Positions 43,199-52,653 of a stretch of 57,668 nucleotides of DNA are shown piece after piece; position 1 is the first letter of the stretch, and each line of letters starts with the position of its first letter. Both the position numbers and the translations under genes were made by a program. The notes beneath the pieces were generated by a model. The model had not been told where the DNA came from and made no database searches. It worked only from the letters and a program-made list of their open reading frames with translations. The stretch is from CAKQOE01 sp051892195 (GTDB lineage Bacteria; Bacillota; Clostridia; Peptostreptococcales; Anaerovoracaceae): assembly GCA_051892195.1 (NCBI GenBank), contig JBJFFZ010000035.1, forward strand, positions 1 to 57,668, in the 5' to 3' direction.

Positions 43199-44131
43199 AT
43201 GGCAAATGAATCAAAATTCAAGGTAGTACTGGGTCAGTACAAGGGTCTGAAGGCAAAGCGTCCTTCTTCTGCAGTAACGGATGAAGAACTGGAACGCTTA
43301 TATGACCAGCAGGCAAGAGTCTTTGCCCAGAGAATTGAAATAAAGGACAGAGCCGTAAAGATGGGAGATGTTGCCACCATCGACTTTACCGGTTATATTG
43401 ACGGAGAAACCTTCCAGGGCGGCTCCGGAAATGATTACCCGCTGGAAATCGGTTCCAACACCTTTATTCCGGGCTTTGAGGAACAGCTTGTGGGCGGAGC
43501 CCTCGGGGATGAGGTGGATGTAAACGTTGCATTCCCTGAGGATTACGGCGCACCGGATCTGGCCGGCAAGCCTGCATTATTCAAGTGCAGGATCAACAAG
43601 ATTGAAGAGGTTCACGTTCCTGAGCTGGACGACAATGTGAGAAAGGATCTGAGAGGAAAGCTGGAAAACCAGAAGGCTACCCAGAACGAAATCGAGCTGG
43701 AAGGGGCCCTGATCTCTGCTGTTGTGGCAGACTCTGACGTGGAGGTGCCGGAAGAAGAGATCCTTGAAGAAACAAAGAATCTTGTGGAAGAGTGGAAGAT
43801 GGGCATGAGACAGAGAGGCATCGACCCTGCGCAGTACTTCCAGGCAACGGGACTTACAGAAGAAAAGCTGGGCGACAGCCTGAAGGGCAAGGCAGAACAC
43901 GGCATCAAGGCCCGTCTCGTACTGGAAGCCATCGCCCAGACAGAAAATGTGGAAATCACAGAACAGGATATTGAGGATCGTGTGAACCTCATGGCACAGC
44001 AGTTCAACACCACACCGGAAGATATCAGGGAAAAGCTGGGTCCGGATCATGTCAGCGCTCTGACTGCAGACCTCCGTCTGGTAAAGGCGGTTGCTGTGAT
44101 CAAGGAAACTGCCGAAATCACAGAAGCATAG
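43199..44131 (+). CDS. Trigger factor lacking the ribosome-binding domain
   Basis: The 310-residue protein contains the FKBP-type peptidyl-prolyl isomerase domain of trigger factor (about 50-140; 'GDVATIDFTGYIDGETFQGG', then 'IPGFEEQLVG') and a helical C-terminal chaperone domain (about 145-310). Ordinary trigger factors have about 430 residues and begin with a ribosome-binding domain bearing a GFRxGxxP motif, which is absent. The ATG has AGGAGG at an unusually long eleven bases. It may act as a free chaperone/isomerase, and whether a full-length copy exists elsewhere is not visible. A tig symbol is therefore not given. Confidence 0.85.
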   Translation: MANESKFKVVLGQYKGLKAKRPSSAVTDEELERLYDQQARVFAQRIEIKDRAVKMGDVATIDFTGYIDGETFQGGSGNDYPLEIGSNTFIPGFEEQLVGGALGDEVDVNVAFPEDYGAPDLAGKPALFKCRINKIEEVHVPELDDNVRKDLRGKLENQKATQNEIELEGALISAVVADSDVEVPEEEILEETKNLVEEWKMGMRQRGIDPAQYFQATGLTEEKLGDSLKGKAEHGIKARLVLEAIAQTENVEITEQDIEDRVNLMAQQFNTTPEDIREKLGPDHVSALTADLRLVKAVAVIKETAEITEA

Positions 44132-44167
44132 ACGCTTTGCAAAGGGAGGAGCAATTAAGAAGATAAC

Positions 44168-45046
44168 ATGAACGAAAGGACAAAAGGCTGCCTTCTTATT
44201 TTTTCTGCAGCACTGATGTGGTCCACCGGGGGAATCCTTATGAAAGTGATTCCCTGGAACCCCATTATGATCAACGGGATCCGGTGCATCATCGCATTCT
44301 TTTTTGTCTGCCTTCTGAACCGGACCATGCGGATCCGGTTCAATCGGTTTATTGTGCTGACTGCCGTGTGCATCGCCATGACCACCACGCTGTTTGCGGC
44401 TGCAAATAAACTGACCACAGCAGCCAATACCATCGTCCTGCAGTATACTGCACCGGTCTTTGTGCTGATTATCAGCTGTATCGAGAAGAAACGGATGCCT
44501 TCTGTAAAGCAGGTGGGCGTTGTGCTTGCTGCTTTTACCGGAATCGTGCTGTTTTTCTGCGACCAGCTGGATCTGGGGCACATGATCGGAAACGTATTGG
44601 CGATTCTGTCAGGGGTTACCTATGCCGGGGTGTTCTTTTTCAACTCCCGTCCGGAGTCCAGCAATGACGATTCCCTTCGCCTTGCATGCCTGATCTCTTT
44701 CGGGATTTTCCTGGTGACCATGCCGTTTTCAGAATACTTCCCTGTGGCCTTTGACTGGAAGATCGCAGCTGCCATTCTGGCTCTGGGCGTGGTTCAGATC
44801 GGCATGGCATATTACACCTTCGGCAGAGGGCTGCAGCGGGTGGATCCCGTCAGCGCATCCCTGATCGGCTTTTTTGAAGCTCTGTTCAACCCCCTGTGGG
44901 TGGCAATCTTTCTGGGAGAGCTTCCGGGCTTCTTTGCCCTGATCGGGGCCGTCGTCATTATTGCATCCGTGGCATACAATCTCGTTTTTGTACCGGAGGA
45001 GGACAGCGCAGCATGCGCAGAGTCCGGGCATAAACAGTCAATATAA
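44168..45046 (+). CDS. EamA-family (DMT) transporter
   Basis: The 292-residue protein has ten membrane helices in two EamA repeats. It begins 'GCLLIFSAALMWSTGGILMK' in the first repeat. 'GRGLQRVDPVSASLIGFFEA' followed by 'NPLWVAIFLGE' marks the second. Members export metabolites or amino acids, and the substrate is unknown. It lies 36 bases after the trigger factor gene and may share its transcript. Confidence 0.9.
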   Translation: MNERTKGCLLIFSAALMWSTGGILMKVIPWNPIMINGIRCIIAFFFVCLLNRTMRIRFNRFIVLTAVCIAMTTTLFAAANKLTTAANTIVLQYTAPVFVLIISCIEKKRMPSVKQVGVVLAAFTGIVLFFCDQLDLGHMIGNVLAILSGVTYAGVFFFNSRPESSNDDSLRLACLISFGIFLVTMPFSEYFPVAFDWKIAAAILALGVVQIGMAYYTFGRGLQRVDPVSASLIGFFEALFNPLWVAIFLGELPGFFALIGAVVIIASVAYNLVFVPEEDSAACAESGHKQSI

Positions 45047-45065
45047 CCGAATCACAGAATATAGA

Positions 45066-45081
45066 CTGCGCAGCTGCGCAG
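45066..45081. repeat. Perfect 16-bp palindrome before metG
   Basis: CTGCGCAGCTGCGCAG is two direct copies of CTGCGCAG and also its own reverse complement. It lies between the EamA gene and metG, just before the AAAGGAG ribosome site. It may be a regulatory hairpin or a GC-rich extragenic palindrome. Confidence 0.4.
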
Positions 45082-45098
45082 AAAGGAGCTGAGGTTTT

Positions 45099-47054
45099 AT
45101 GTCAGAAGACAAGAAAACATTTTATATAACCACACCGATCTACTATCCGAGCGCCGATCTTCACATCGGACATACCTACTGCACCGTTATGGCAGACGCC
45201 ATGGCAAGATTCAAGCGCGCCACCGGCTATGATGTCCGGTTCCTGACAGGCACCGACGAGCACGGACAGAAGATCCAGAAGATCGCAGAGCAGAACGGTG
45301 TGACTCCCCAGGAATATGTAGACGAGGTGGTGGGACGGATTCAGAAGCTCTGGAACACCATGGAAATCTCCTATGACGATTTCATCCGCACCACAGAGCC
45401 GAGACATGTGAAGCGGGTGCAGGACATCTTTATGAAGATGCACGCCAAAGGGGATATCTACAAGAGCGAGTACGAGGGCCTTTACTGCACGCCGTGCGAA
45501 TCCTTCTGGACAGAGGTTCAGGCAGTGGACGGAAAGTGCCCGGACTGCGGAAGACCGGTGGAAAAGGCAAAGGAAGAGGCATATTTCTTCAGACTTTCCA
45601 AGTATCAGGACCGGGTTTTGGAGCTTCTGGAAAGCCCGGACTTCCTCAAGCCGGAATCCAGCCGCAATGAAATGATCAACTTCGTAAAGCAGGGACTGGA
45701 GGACCTGTGCATTTCCCGTTCCACCTTTGACTGGGGTATCCAGGTTCCCATCGACGAAAAGCACGTCATCTATGTGTGGCTTGACGCTCTGACAAACTAT
45801 ATCACTGCCCTGGGCTATCCGGAAACCACGGACCTGACGGACAAATACTGGCCGGGCATCAACCTGGTAGGCAAGGAAATCGTCCGCTTCCATTCCATTA
45901 TCTGGCCGGCAATCCTCATGTCCCTGGAGCTTCCTGTTCCGCAGCATGTACTGGGTCACGGATGGATTCTTCTGGAAGGGGGCAAAATGTCCAAGTCCAG
46001 AGGCAACGTTGTGGACCCGGTAAAGCTCATCGAGCGCTACGGCATCGATGCCCTGAAGTACTTCCTGCTGAGAGAATACGCCTTCGGCCAGGATGGACTC
46101 TACACAAATGAAGTCATGCTGAACCGCCTGAATTACGACCTTGCCAATGACCTGGGCAACCTGGTGAGCAGAACCGTGGCAATGATCGAGCAGTACAACG
46201 GCGGTACGGTGCCGGCTCCGCACGGCGACCAGGGACCGGATGAGGACCTGATCCGCATGGGCACCACCACGGCAGGCCGGGTGGAAGAGTACATGGACCG
46301 CTTCGCCTTCAATCTGGCACTGGAAGAAATCTGGAAGTTTATCCGCCGCACAAACAAATACATCGACGAGACAACTCCGTGGGTTCTGGCAAAGGACCCG
46401 GAAGCAAAGGACCGTCTGGATACGGTGCTGCATCACCTGGCAGAAGCCATCAAGATCATTCAGATCCTCATCAGCCCGTTCCTGCACAACACCTCCGAGA
46501 AAATCTGCCAGCAGATCGGGGTGAAGGCAGACGAGTTTGCATGGGCGGATACAGAACGCTTTGACCAGATGGCAGGAAAGCAGGTGCACAAGGGAGCGCC
46601 GATTTTCCCGAGACTGGACATCGAAAAGGAAATCAAAGAGCTGGAGGCCATGACTGCAGAGCAGATGGCAAAGGCAAAGGCAAAGGCTGCAAAGGACGCA
46701 GGCCAGACACCTGCGGCTGCAGGTGCTCCTGCAAAGGAACCGATTACCATTGACGATTTCAACAAGGTTGAATTAAAGGTAGGCGAGATTATCGAGTGCA
46801 AAAAGCACCCGAAGGCAGACAAGCTGCTCATCTCACAGGTTAAGCTTGGGGATGAAGTTCGCCAGATCGTTTCCGGCGTCGCATCCTTCTACACACCGGA
46901 GGATATGGTTGGAAAGCACGTGGTCGTTGTGGCAAACCTGAAGCCTGCAAAGCTCAGAGGGGAAACCTCCGAAGGCATGATCCTCTTTGCAGACAACGGC
47001 GAAAAGCTGGAATTTGTAACTACCGATGCACCGTCCGGCGGTGCGGTGAAGTAG
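45099..47054 (+). CDS. metG: Methionyl-tRNA synthetase with C-terminal tRNA-binding domain
   Basis: MetRS charges tRNA-Met. The 651-residue class I enzyme shows 'ADLHIGHTYC' and 'GGKMSKSRGN' near residue 295. A zinc knuckle has two CxxC pairs ('CTPC' and 'CPDC'). The anticodon-binding helical domain follows, and a Trbp111/EMAP-like tRNA-binding domain occupies about 550-651 ('VELKVGEIIECKKHPKADKL'). A low-complexity Ala/Lys linker precedes that domain. The same type of domain is fused to LysRS at 55057. Confidence 0.96.
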   Translation: MSEDKKTFYITTPIYYPSADLHIGHTYCTVMADAMARFKRATGYDVRFLTGTDEHGQKIQKIAEQNGVTPQEYVDEVVGRIQKLWNTMEISYDDFIRTTEPRHVKRVQDIFMKMHAKGDIYKSEYEGLYCTPCESFWTEVQAVDGKCPDCGRPVEKAKEEAYFFRLSKYQDRVLELLESPDFLKPESSRNEMINFVKQGLEDLCISRSTFDWGIQVPIDEKHVIYVWLDALTNYITALGYPETTDLTDKYWPGINLVGKEIVRFHSIIWPAILMSLELPVPQHVLGHGWILLEGGKMSKSRGNVVDPVKLIERYGIDALKYFLLREYAFGQDGLYTNEVMLNRLNYDLANDLGNLVSRTVAMIEQYNGGTVPAPHGDQGPDEDLIRMGTTTAGRVEEYMDRFAFNLALEEIWKFIRRTNKYIDETTPWVLAKDPEAKDRLDTVLHHLAEAIKIIQILISPFLHNTSEKICQQIGVKADEFAWADTERFDQMAGKQVHKGAPIFPRLDIEKEIKELEAMTAEQMAKAKAKAAKDAGQTPAAAGAPAKEPITIDDFNKVELKVGEIIECKKHPKADKLLISQVKLGDEVRQIVSGVASFYTPEDMVGKHVVVVANLKPAKLRGETSEGMILFADNGEKLEFVTTDAPSGGAVK

Positions 47055-47109
47055 CCGAAGACAGGAAAGAAAAGGAATCAGAGGGGCTGACAAAGTTTCA
47101 TAGAATTAT

Positions 47110-47132
47110 GAAAGGATGCGGCTCCTTTCTTT
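47110..47132 (+). terminator. Weak terminator after metG
   Basis: GAAAGGA (47110-47116) pairs with TCCTTTC (47123-47129), followed by only three T residues. Confidence 0.4.
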
Positions 47133-47159
47133 AATATTACGGAGAAGGAAGGAAAAAAT

Positions 47160-47933
47160 ATGCTTTTTGATTCTCATGCACATATGGATGTCAAGGAGTT
47201 TGACGAGGACCGGGATCAGCTTCTGGAACGGATTCACAGAAACAAGGTCTCGCTGATACTGAATCCCGGGGTGGATATTGAAACATCCGCAGGAGCTGTG
47301 GAACTGGCAAGAAAGTACGATTGGATTTATGCAGCGGTGGGATACTATCCGCAGGAAACCCGGTATCTCAACGAAGGTCTTCTGGCGCAGATCGAAGAGC
47401 TGGCAGCAGATCCGAAGGTGGTGGCCATCGGCGAAATCGGTCTGGACTATTACTGGAAAACCACCACAAAGGATGTGCAGCAGTTCTGGTTCCGCAGACA
47501 GATCCGCATGGCCATCCGCCTGAACAAGCCGATTATTATCCACGACCGGGAGGCCCACGGGGATGTGGTGCGGATTCTTAAGGAGGAGCAGGCCTTTGAA
47601 AAAACAAAGGTGCTTTTCCACTGCTATTCCGGCAGTGCGGAAATGGCAAGACAGCTGCTGAAGGAGGAAAACTGCTTCTTCTCCATCGCAGGGCCCGTGA
47701 CCTACGGAAAGAACCGGAAGGCAAAGGCCATCATCGAAACCATTCCGTTGGACCGCATGTGCGTGGAGACCGATTCTCCGTATCTGACTCCGGAACCTTT
47801 CAGGGGAAAGCGGAACGATCCTTCCCTTGTGGAATATACGGCAGCAAAGATTGCGGAAATGAAGGGCATTACCGTGGAGGAGGTGGCAGCCGCCACCATG
47901 GATACGGCAAAGCGGATCTTTGGAATCGCTTAA
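47160..47933 (+). CDS. tatD: TatD-family metal-dependent DNase
   Basis: The 257-residue TIM-barrel hydrolase begins 'MLFDSHAHMDVKEFDEDRDQ' with the metal-binding HxH. It has 'IGEIGLDYYW' with the conserved Glu, 'PIIIHDREAHGD', 'FHCYSGS' and 'ETDSPYLTPEP' with the last Asp. TatD proteins act as 3'-5' nucleases on DNA or RNA. In many Firmicutes the gene follows metG, as it does here. Confidence 0.94.
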   Translation: MLFDSHAHMDVKEFDEDRDQLLERIHRNKVSLILNPGVDIETSAGAVELARKYDWIYAAVGYYPQETRYLNEGLLAQIEELAADPKVVAIGEIGLDYYWKTTTKDVQQFWFRRQIRMAIRLNKPIIIHDREAHGDVVRILKEEQAFEKTKVLFHCYSGSAEMARQLLKEENCFFSIAGPVTYGKNRKAKAIIETIPLDRMCVETDSPYLTPEPFRGKRNDPSLVEYTAAKIAEMKGITVEEVAAATMDTAKRIFGIA

Positions 47934-47975
47934 GCTGCGGAGCCTTTGGGCAGCGGGAGCTGCCGGGCCGTGGAA

Positions 47976-48659
47976 TCAGATGATTTCCAGGCCCACCACG
48001 GTCATATCATCCCGTTCCTCCTGCCCGTAGCGGAGGGTGGCCCCCCAGATGATGCGCTCTGCCATAGGGCGGGGACGCTCGTCCGGGTATTCCAGCAGCA
48101 GACGGCACGCCCAGCTCAGGTTGTCGTCCGGAGGAATGGCCTCGCTGACGCCGTCGGTCATAAAGAAGTAACGGTCTCCGTGTTCAAATTCAAAAGAAAT
48201 ATGACGATATGTGGGACGATCCAGGATCCCCATAGGAGCACAGGGGAGGCGGATCAGTCCGGTCTCCCCTCTTCGTTCTACAATGGTAGGGGCCGCACCG
48301 GATTTGTACATGTGGCAGATTCCTTCATTCAGATCAAAGATGGCTAAATCCAGCGTGGAAAAGCTTTCCTCCTGAGAGTGGACGGTGATGGCTTCGTTGA
48401 GACTTCGCAGAATCGTATCGTAATCCAGGCCAACCCGGAGCAGATGATAAAGGCTGTCCAGTGTAAAGCTGCTGCATTCCGCAGCACGGGCGCCGGTGCC
48501 CATGCCGTCTGCAACCGCCACGGCAAATCTCGCACCCGGAAGTCTCCTGCACATATAGCTGTCACCGGAAACACCGATGTTCTTCGGCAGACCGGATGCC
48601 CCCGTGATGACCCCGAACAGTGTGGGTTTTTCCGGCAGTAACTTACGCTTGAAAAACAT
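47976..48659 (-). CDS. SpoIIE-like PP2C phosphatase, catalytic domain only
   Basis: The 227-residue soluble protein is a PP2C/SpoIIE phosphatase domain. Metal-binding aspartates are seen in 'VAVADGMGTGARAAECSSF' (the ADGMGxG motif), 'FFMTDGVSEA' and 'EERDDMTVV'. It lacks the ten-helix membrane part of SpoIIE. It lies next to tilS and ftsH, where spoIIE is found in Bacillus, but on the opposite strand. The start is set by AGGAGG just upstream; a longer frame extends into the tilS promoter region. It could dephosphorylate an anti-anti-sigma factor, but none is encoded nearby. Confidence 0.88.
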   Translation of the reverse strand: MFFKRKLLPEKPTLFGVITGASGLPKNIGVSGDSYMCRRLPGARFAVAVADGMGTGARAAECSSFTLDSLYHLLRVGLDYDTILRSLNEAITVHSQEESFSTLDLAIFDLNEGICHMYKSGAAPTIVERRGETGLIRLPCAPMGILDRPTYRHISFEFEHGDRYFFMTDGVSEAIPPDDNLSWACRLLLEYPDERPRPMAERIIWGATLRYGQEERDDMTVVGLEII

Positions 48660-48813
48660 GAGAGCCTCCTTTTTATTATTGATACAACTATTGTACAGGG
48701 AATCATTCACCGGCTGCGCCGATTCCTGACGACAAAAAAAGACAGGTTCTTCCACAAAGTATGAAAAAATGCCGGGCCCTGCCCGGAAAAGACAGAGAAA
48801 AGAGGTTTCGTAT

Positions 48814-50355
48814 ATGGAAGCACAGGAGCTTATTCTGGAAAAAATACGGAAAACCATAAAAACGCATCATATGATCCGTCCCGGGGACGGGATCGTTGCA
48901 GGACTTTCGGGGGGACCGGATTCTGTATGTCTCTTCCATGCACTCTGCATGCTGAAGGATTCATTGCAGATCGGCGATATAACGGCAGTTCATATCAATC
49001 ACTGCCTGCGGGGAGCGGAAAGCGACGGGGACGAAGCCTATGCTGCGGAGCTTGCCCGCAGGATGGGGGCGGAGATTCGGGTTTTCCGGTACGACGTAAA
49101 ACGCATTGCAGAGGAAACGGGGGAAGGAACGGAGGCTGCGGGCCGCCGGCTGCGGTATCAGGCCTTTGAGCAGGTGCGGCAGGAAAAAGGGGCGGCCCGG
49201 ATTGCGGTTGCCCACAACCGCAACGATCAGGCGGAAACCGTGCTGATGCGCATTATGCGGGGCACCGGCCTGCGGGGCCTGCGGGGAATCGATCCGGTCC
49301 GGGAGGACGGACGGGTGATCCGGCCGGTCCTTGCTCTGTCCCGGGCAGAGATTGAGGCTTACTGCGCAGGGGCGGGGCTGCAGCCCAGAATCGACAGCAC
49401 CAACAGTCAGGAAATCTACACGAGAAATAAGATCCGGCTCCGCCTTCTGCCCCTGATGGAACGGGAGTTTAACCCAAATATCACATCGGCTCTGGTGCGG
49501 CTTGGCGACCAGGCCAGGGAGGATGATTCCTTTCTGATGGAGGAGGCGGAGGCGTTTCTCCGAAACGAAGAGAACAGAATCGGCTCTGGGGAGGAAAATC
49601 GTGCATCGTTAATAGACGAAAAAAGTGAGGCACCGGAAAGGGGTTCCACGGCAGGACGGTGGAATTCCAGTGAAAACAGCCTGCTGCTTGCGGGGTTTTC
49701 GGAGCTTCATCCTGCAGTGGCCAAGCGGGTGCTTCTGGCCTGCGCCCGGCGGGCAGGCATGGAGCAGAACATGAGCGCCCTGCATCTGGATGCCCTGATG
49801 GCGCTGGCGGACCCGTCTCAGGAAGCAAGGCAGACGGATCTGTCGGACGGTTATATTGTGCGGCATTCCTACGGAAAGCTGTGGTTTGTGCGGCGCACAA
49901 ACAGCAATGCCCGGGGGGCCTGCGGCGGGGATCAGGAGCCTGAGGCGGGGATATCTGTGCCGGTTCCCCTTCCTGCAGAGGCTCTGGAGAGGGAAGGAAG
50001 GGCTGTGGTTCAGGTTGGAAACCATGTGCTGAAACTGCAGCTGCTGGTGCCGCCGGGAGGCGGCGGACTTTGGGAAAGAAATTCCGGGGAGGTGTTTTTA
50101 GATTATGACCGCCTGCTGGAAAAGCCGTTTCCGGTCTTTCGTTTCCGAAGAGCAGGGGACAGAATCCGGCCCCGGGGCATGAAGGGTTCAAAGAAGCTTC
50201 AGGATTTCTTTACGGACCGGAAAATTCCACGCCATCTGAGGGATGAAACGGTTCTTTTAGTGTGGGAAAATCACGTGATTCTTGCAGGCAAAGAGGTGTC
50301 TGAGGAATGTGCGGTCCGGGAGGATACGAAGCGGATTCTTTCTATTGAATCTTAA
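48814..50355 (+). CDS. tilS: tRNA(Ile)-lysidine synthase TilS
   Basis: TilS attaches lysine to C34 of tRNA-Ile(CAU) so that it reads AUA. The 513-residue protein has the PP-loop 'AGLSGGPDSVC' (SGGPDS at 32-37), then 'HINHCLRGAESDGDE' and 'RIAVAHNRNDQAETVLMRIM'. The C-terminal substrate-binding domains end with 'FRRAGDRIRPRGMKGSKKLQ', followed by 'DFFTDRKIP'. An insert rich in Glu and Ser lies in the middle. In Bacillus hprT follows tilS; here it is missing and ftsH comes next. Confidence 0.94.
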   Translation: MEAQELILEKIRKTIKTHHMIRPGDGIVAGLSGGPDSVCLFHALCMLKDSLQIGDITAVHINHCLRGAESDGDEAYAAELARRMGAEIRVFRYDVKRIAEETGEGTEAAGRRLRYQAFEQVRQEKGAARIAVAHNRNDQAETVLMRIMRGTGLRGLRGIDPVREDGRVIRPVLALSRAEIEAYCAGAGLQPRIDSTNSQEIYTRNKIRLRLLPLMEREFNPNITSALVRLGDQAREDDSFLMEEAEAFLRNEENRIGSGEENRASLIDEKSEAPERGSTAGRWNSSENSLLLAGFSELHPAVAKRVLLACARRAGMEQNMSALHLDALMALADPSQEARQTDLSDGYIVRHSYGKLWFVRRTNSNARGACGGDQEPEAGISVPVPLPAEALEREGRAVVQVGNHVLKLQLLVPPGGGGLWERNSGEVFLDYDRLLEKPFPVFRFRRAGDRIRPRGMKGSKKLQDFFTDRKIPRHLRDETVLLVWENHVILAGKEVSEECAVREDTKRILSIES

Positions 50356-50433
50356 AATCCTCTGTGTTAAAATACAAAACATACTGGGTTTTTGTATCCA
50401 TATGAAAATAACGATCAAAAGGGAGGTCAGGTA

Positions 50434-52524
50434 TTGAAGAGCAAGTGGTACAGAACGCTGCTCGTTTACGCCATTATTTTTGTGGGTGTCATCACCATGG
50501 CATATATGTACACATCCACGCAGGCGGAGCAGGAAGTTCAGGAAGTTGAATTTTCCGAGTTCGTTACGGAGCTCCAGAAGGGGAACGTCAAGGAACTCAC
50601 TTTAATAGATACGAGCATGGAAGGCACACTGAAAAACGGAGATAAGATCCATGCGTACGCACCGTCCAGCATTCAGCTTATGTCGGTGAACTCAGAGTTT
50701 ATCATGCCGCAGGTGGAGGAAGGCACTCTGGTGGTTACAAGCGAAGAGCCGCGGGTTACTCCGTGGTATGTATCCATGCTGCCGTACCTTCTCACCATCG
50801 TGATTTTTGTTGTAATCTGGGTGTTCTTTATGAACTCCGCCCAGGGAGGCGGCAAGGCCATGTCCTTTGGCAGAAGCAAGGCGAAGCTTTACAAGGATGA
50901 CGGCAAAAAGGTGACCTTTGACGATGTTGCCGGACTGAAGGAAGAAAAGGAAGAGCTTCAGGAAATCGTAGACTTCCTGAAAAAGCCTAAGAAATACACG
51001 GCCCTGGGAGCGCGGATCCCGAAGGGGGTTCTTCTGGTGGGGCCTCCGGGCACCGGTAAAACCTATGTGACCAAGGCTGTTTCCGGGGAGGCGGGGGTGC
51101 CGTTTTACAGCATTTCCGGTTCCGACTTTGTGGAAATGTTCGTAGGTGTAGGTGCATCCCGTGTAAGAGACCTGTTTGAGCAGGCAAAAAAGAACGCGCC
51201 GAGCATTATTTTTATCGATGAAATCGATGCGGTGGGCCGCAGAAGAGGTGCAGGCCTCGGAGGCGGTCACGATGAAAGAGAACAGACGCTGAACCAGATG
51301 CTGGTGGAAATGGATGGATTTGGTCTGAACGAAGGCGTCATTGTCTTTGCAGCCACCAACCGTCCGGATGTTCTGGACCCGGCCCTGCTGAGACCGGGCA
51401 GATTTGACCGTCAGATCGTTATCGGGCTGCCGGATGTGGCAGGCAGAGAAGAGATCTTCCGGGTGCATTCTGCCAACAAGCCGCTGGATGAAACTGTACG
51501 GCCGGATGTTCTGGCGCGGATGACGCCGGGATTTTCACCGGCGGACATCGAAAATGTTCTGAACGAAGCTGCTCTTCTGACCGCAAGGCGGGAAGGAAAG
51601 AGCATTACAATGGAAGAAATCGAAGAGGCCATCACAAAGGTTATGGCAGGTCCGGCAAAGAAGAGCCGCACCGTGACGGAGACAGAGCGCAGGCTTACGG
51701 CCTACCACGAAGCAGGTCACGCAGTGCTGATCCGCAACCTGCCGGATTCCGATCCGGTTCACCAGGTGACCATCGTTCCGAGAGGCATGGCAGGAGGCAT
51801 GACCATGTTCCTTCCGAAGGAAGACCGTTCCTTCGAGTCAAAGAAGCGCATGGAAAGCTCTCTGGTTCATCTGCTTGGGGGACGTGTGGCCGAGGCTCTT
51901 GTGCTGGATGACATCAGCACCGGCGCAAGCAATGACATCGAACGGGCAACTTCCATCGCCCGCAGCATGGTGGCAAAGTACGGTATGAGCGAGCGTCTGG
52001 GCACTGTAAACTACAGTGATTCCGATGAAGTGTTCCTGGGCAAGGACTTCACCTCAAAGAAGAACTTCTCCGAAGCAACTGCGGCGCTCATTGACGAGGA
52101 AGTAAAGAAGCTTATCGACCATGCGTACGCAAGGGCTGAAGAGCTCCTGAAGGAAAACATGGATAAACTTCAGCTGGTGGCAGAGACGCTTCTGGAGATT
52201 GAAACCCTCAATGCAGAGCAGTTCGAACAGCTTTATACCGGCGAAAAGACAAAGGAAGAGATTATCAGCGAAACCAGATCTGCAGAGGCAGAGAAGGAAG
52301 AGCGCATCGCCCGCCAGCGCGCCATTGCAGAGCAGGAAGAGGCAGAGGCGATCAAAAAGCTGGAGGACGAGGTAAAAAAACAGGACGAATTTCTGAAGCG
52401 CCTGGAGAATCTCCGGCCGGAGGAGATCGTCTTTGAGAACCGCAGGGAAGGAAACGCCGCTGAAAAGCCTGAAGAAAGGGGTAACGCAGACGGCAGCGAA
52501 AACAACAACAATAATAATAACTAA
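50434..52524 (+). CDS. ftsH: ATP-dependent zinc metalloprotease FtsH
   Basis: FtsH is a membrane-anchored AAA+ protease that degrades damaged membrane and regulatory proteins. The 696-residue chain has a first membrane helix (about 8-27), an extracytoplasmic domain and a second helix near 112-131. The AAA domain follows (Walker A 'GPPGTGKT' at 203-210, Walker B 'IIFIDEIDAVG', SRH 'ATNRPDVLDPALLRPGRFDR'), then the zinc site HEAGH at 425-429. The C-terminus is charged and ends in an unusual run of asparagines. The start is a TTG preceded by GGGAGG about seven bases upstream; a longer TTG frame at 50392 lacks a ribosome site. Confidence 0.95.
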   Translation: MKSKWYRTLLVYAIIFVGVITMAYMYTSTQAEQEVQEVEFSEFVTELQKGNVKELTLIDTSMEGTLKNGDKIHAYAPSSIQLMSVNSEFIMPQVEEGTLVVTSEEPRVTPWYVSMLPYLLTIVIFVVIWVFFMNSAQGGGKAMSFGRSKAKLYKDDGKKVTFDDVAGLKEEKEELQEIVDFLKKPKKYTALGARIPKGVLLVGPPGTGKTYVTKAVSGEAGVPFYSISGSDFVEMFVGVGASRVRDLFEQAKKNAPSIIFIDEIDAVGRRRGAGLGGGHDEREQTLNQMLVEMDGFGLNEGVIVFAATNRPDVLDPALLRPGRFDRQIVIGLPDVAGREEIFRVHSANKPLDETVRPDVLARMTPGFSPADIENVLNEAALLTARREGKSITMEEIEEAITKVMAGPAKKSRTVTETERRLTAYHEAGHAVLIRNLPDSDPVHQVTIVPRGMAGGMTMFLPKEDRSFESKKRMESSLVHLLGGRVAEALVLDDISTGASNDIERATSIARSMVAKYGMSERLGTVNYSDSDEVFLGKDFTSKKNFSEATAALIDEEVKKLIDHAYARAEELLKENMDKLQLVAETLLEIETLNAEQFEQLYTGEKTKEEIISETRSAEAEKEERIARQRAIAEQEEAEAIKKLEDEVKKQDEFLKRLENLRPEEIVFENRREGNAAEKPEERGNADGSENNNNNNN

Positions 52525-52653
52525 TCAAATACTTTATCTAATTATCTAACACTATCGAGCTACCTTAAGGCATGGGACTGCGGCGCGGAAACTTTTTTCT
52601 GCCCCGGTCCGGAGGGGCTGCGCCCCGCAGGCTGTCAGGTAAGGAGGACAAAT

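Noticed and set aside
43189..43209. Six-codon ORF before the trigger factor start
   Set aside because: Its ATG is only one base from the ribosome site and the frame is not coding-like; it is a chance overlap.
45102..46589. 495-codon open frame antisense to metG
   Set aside because: A shadow of metG; no ribosome site and Cys/His-rich composition typical of antisense frames.
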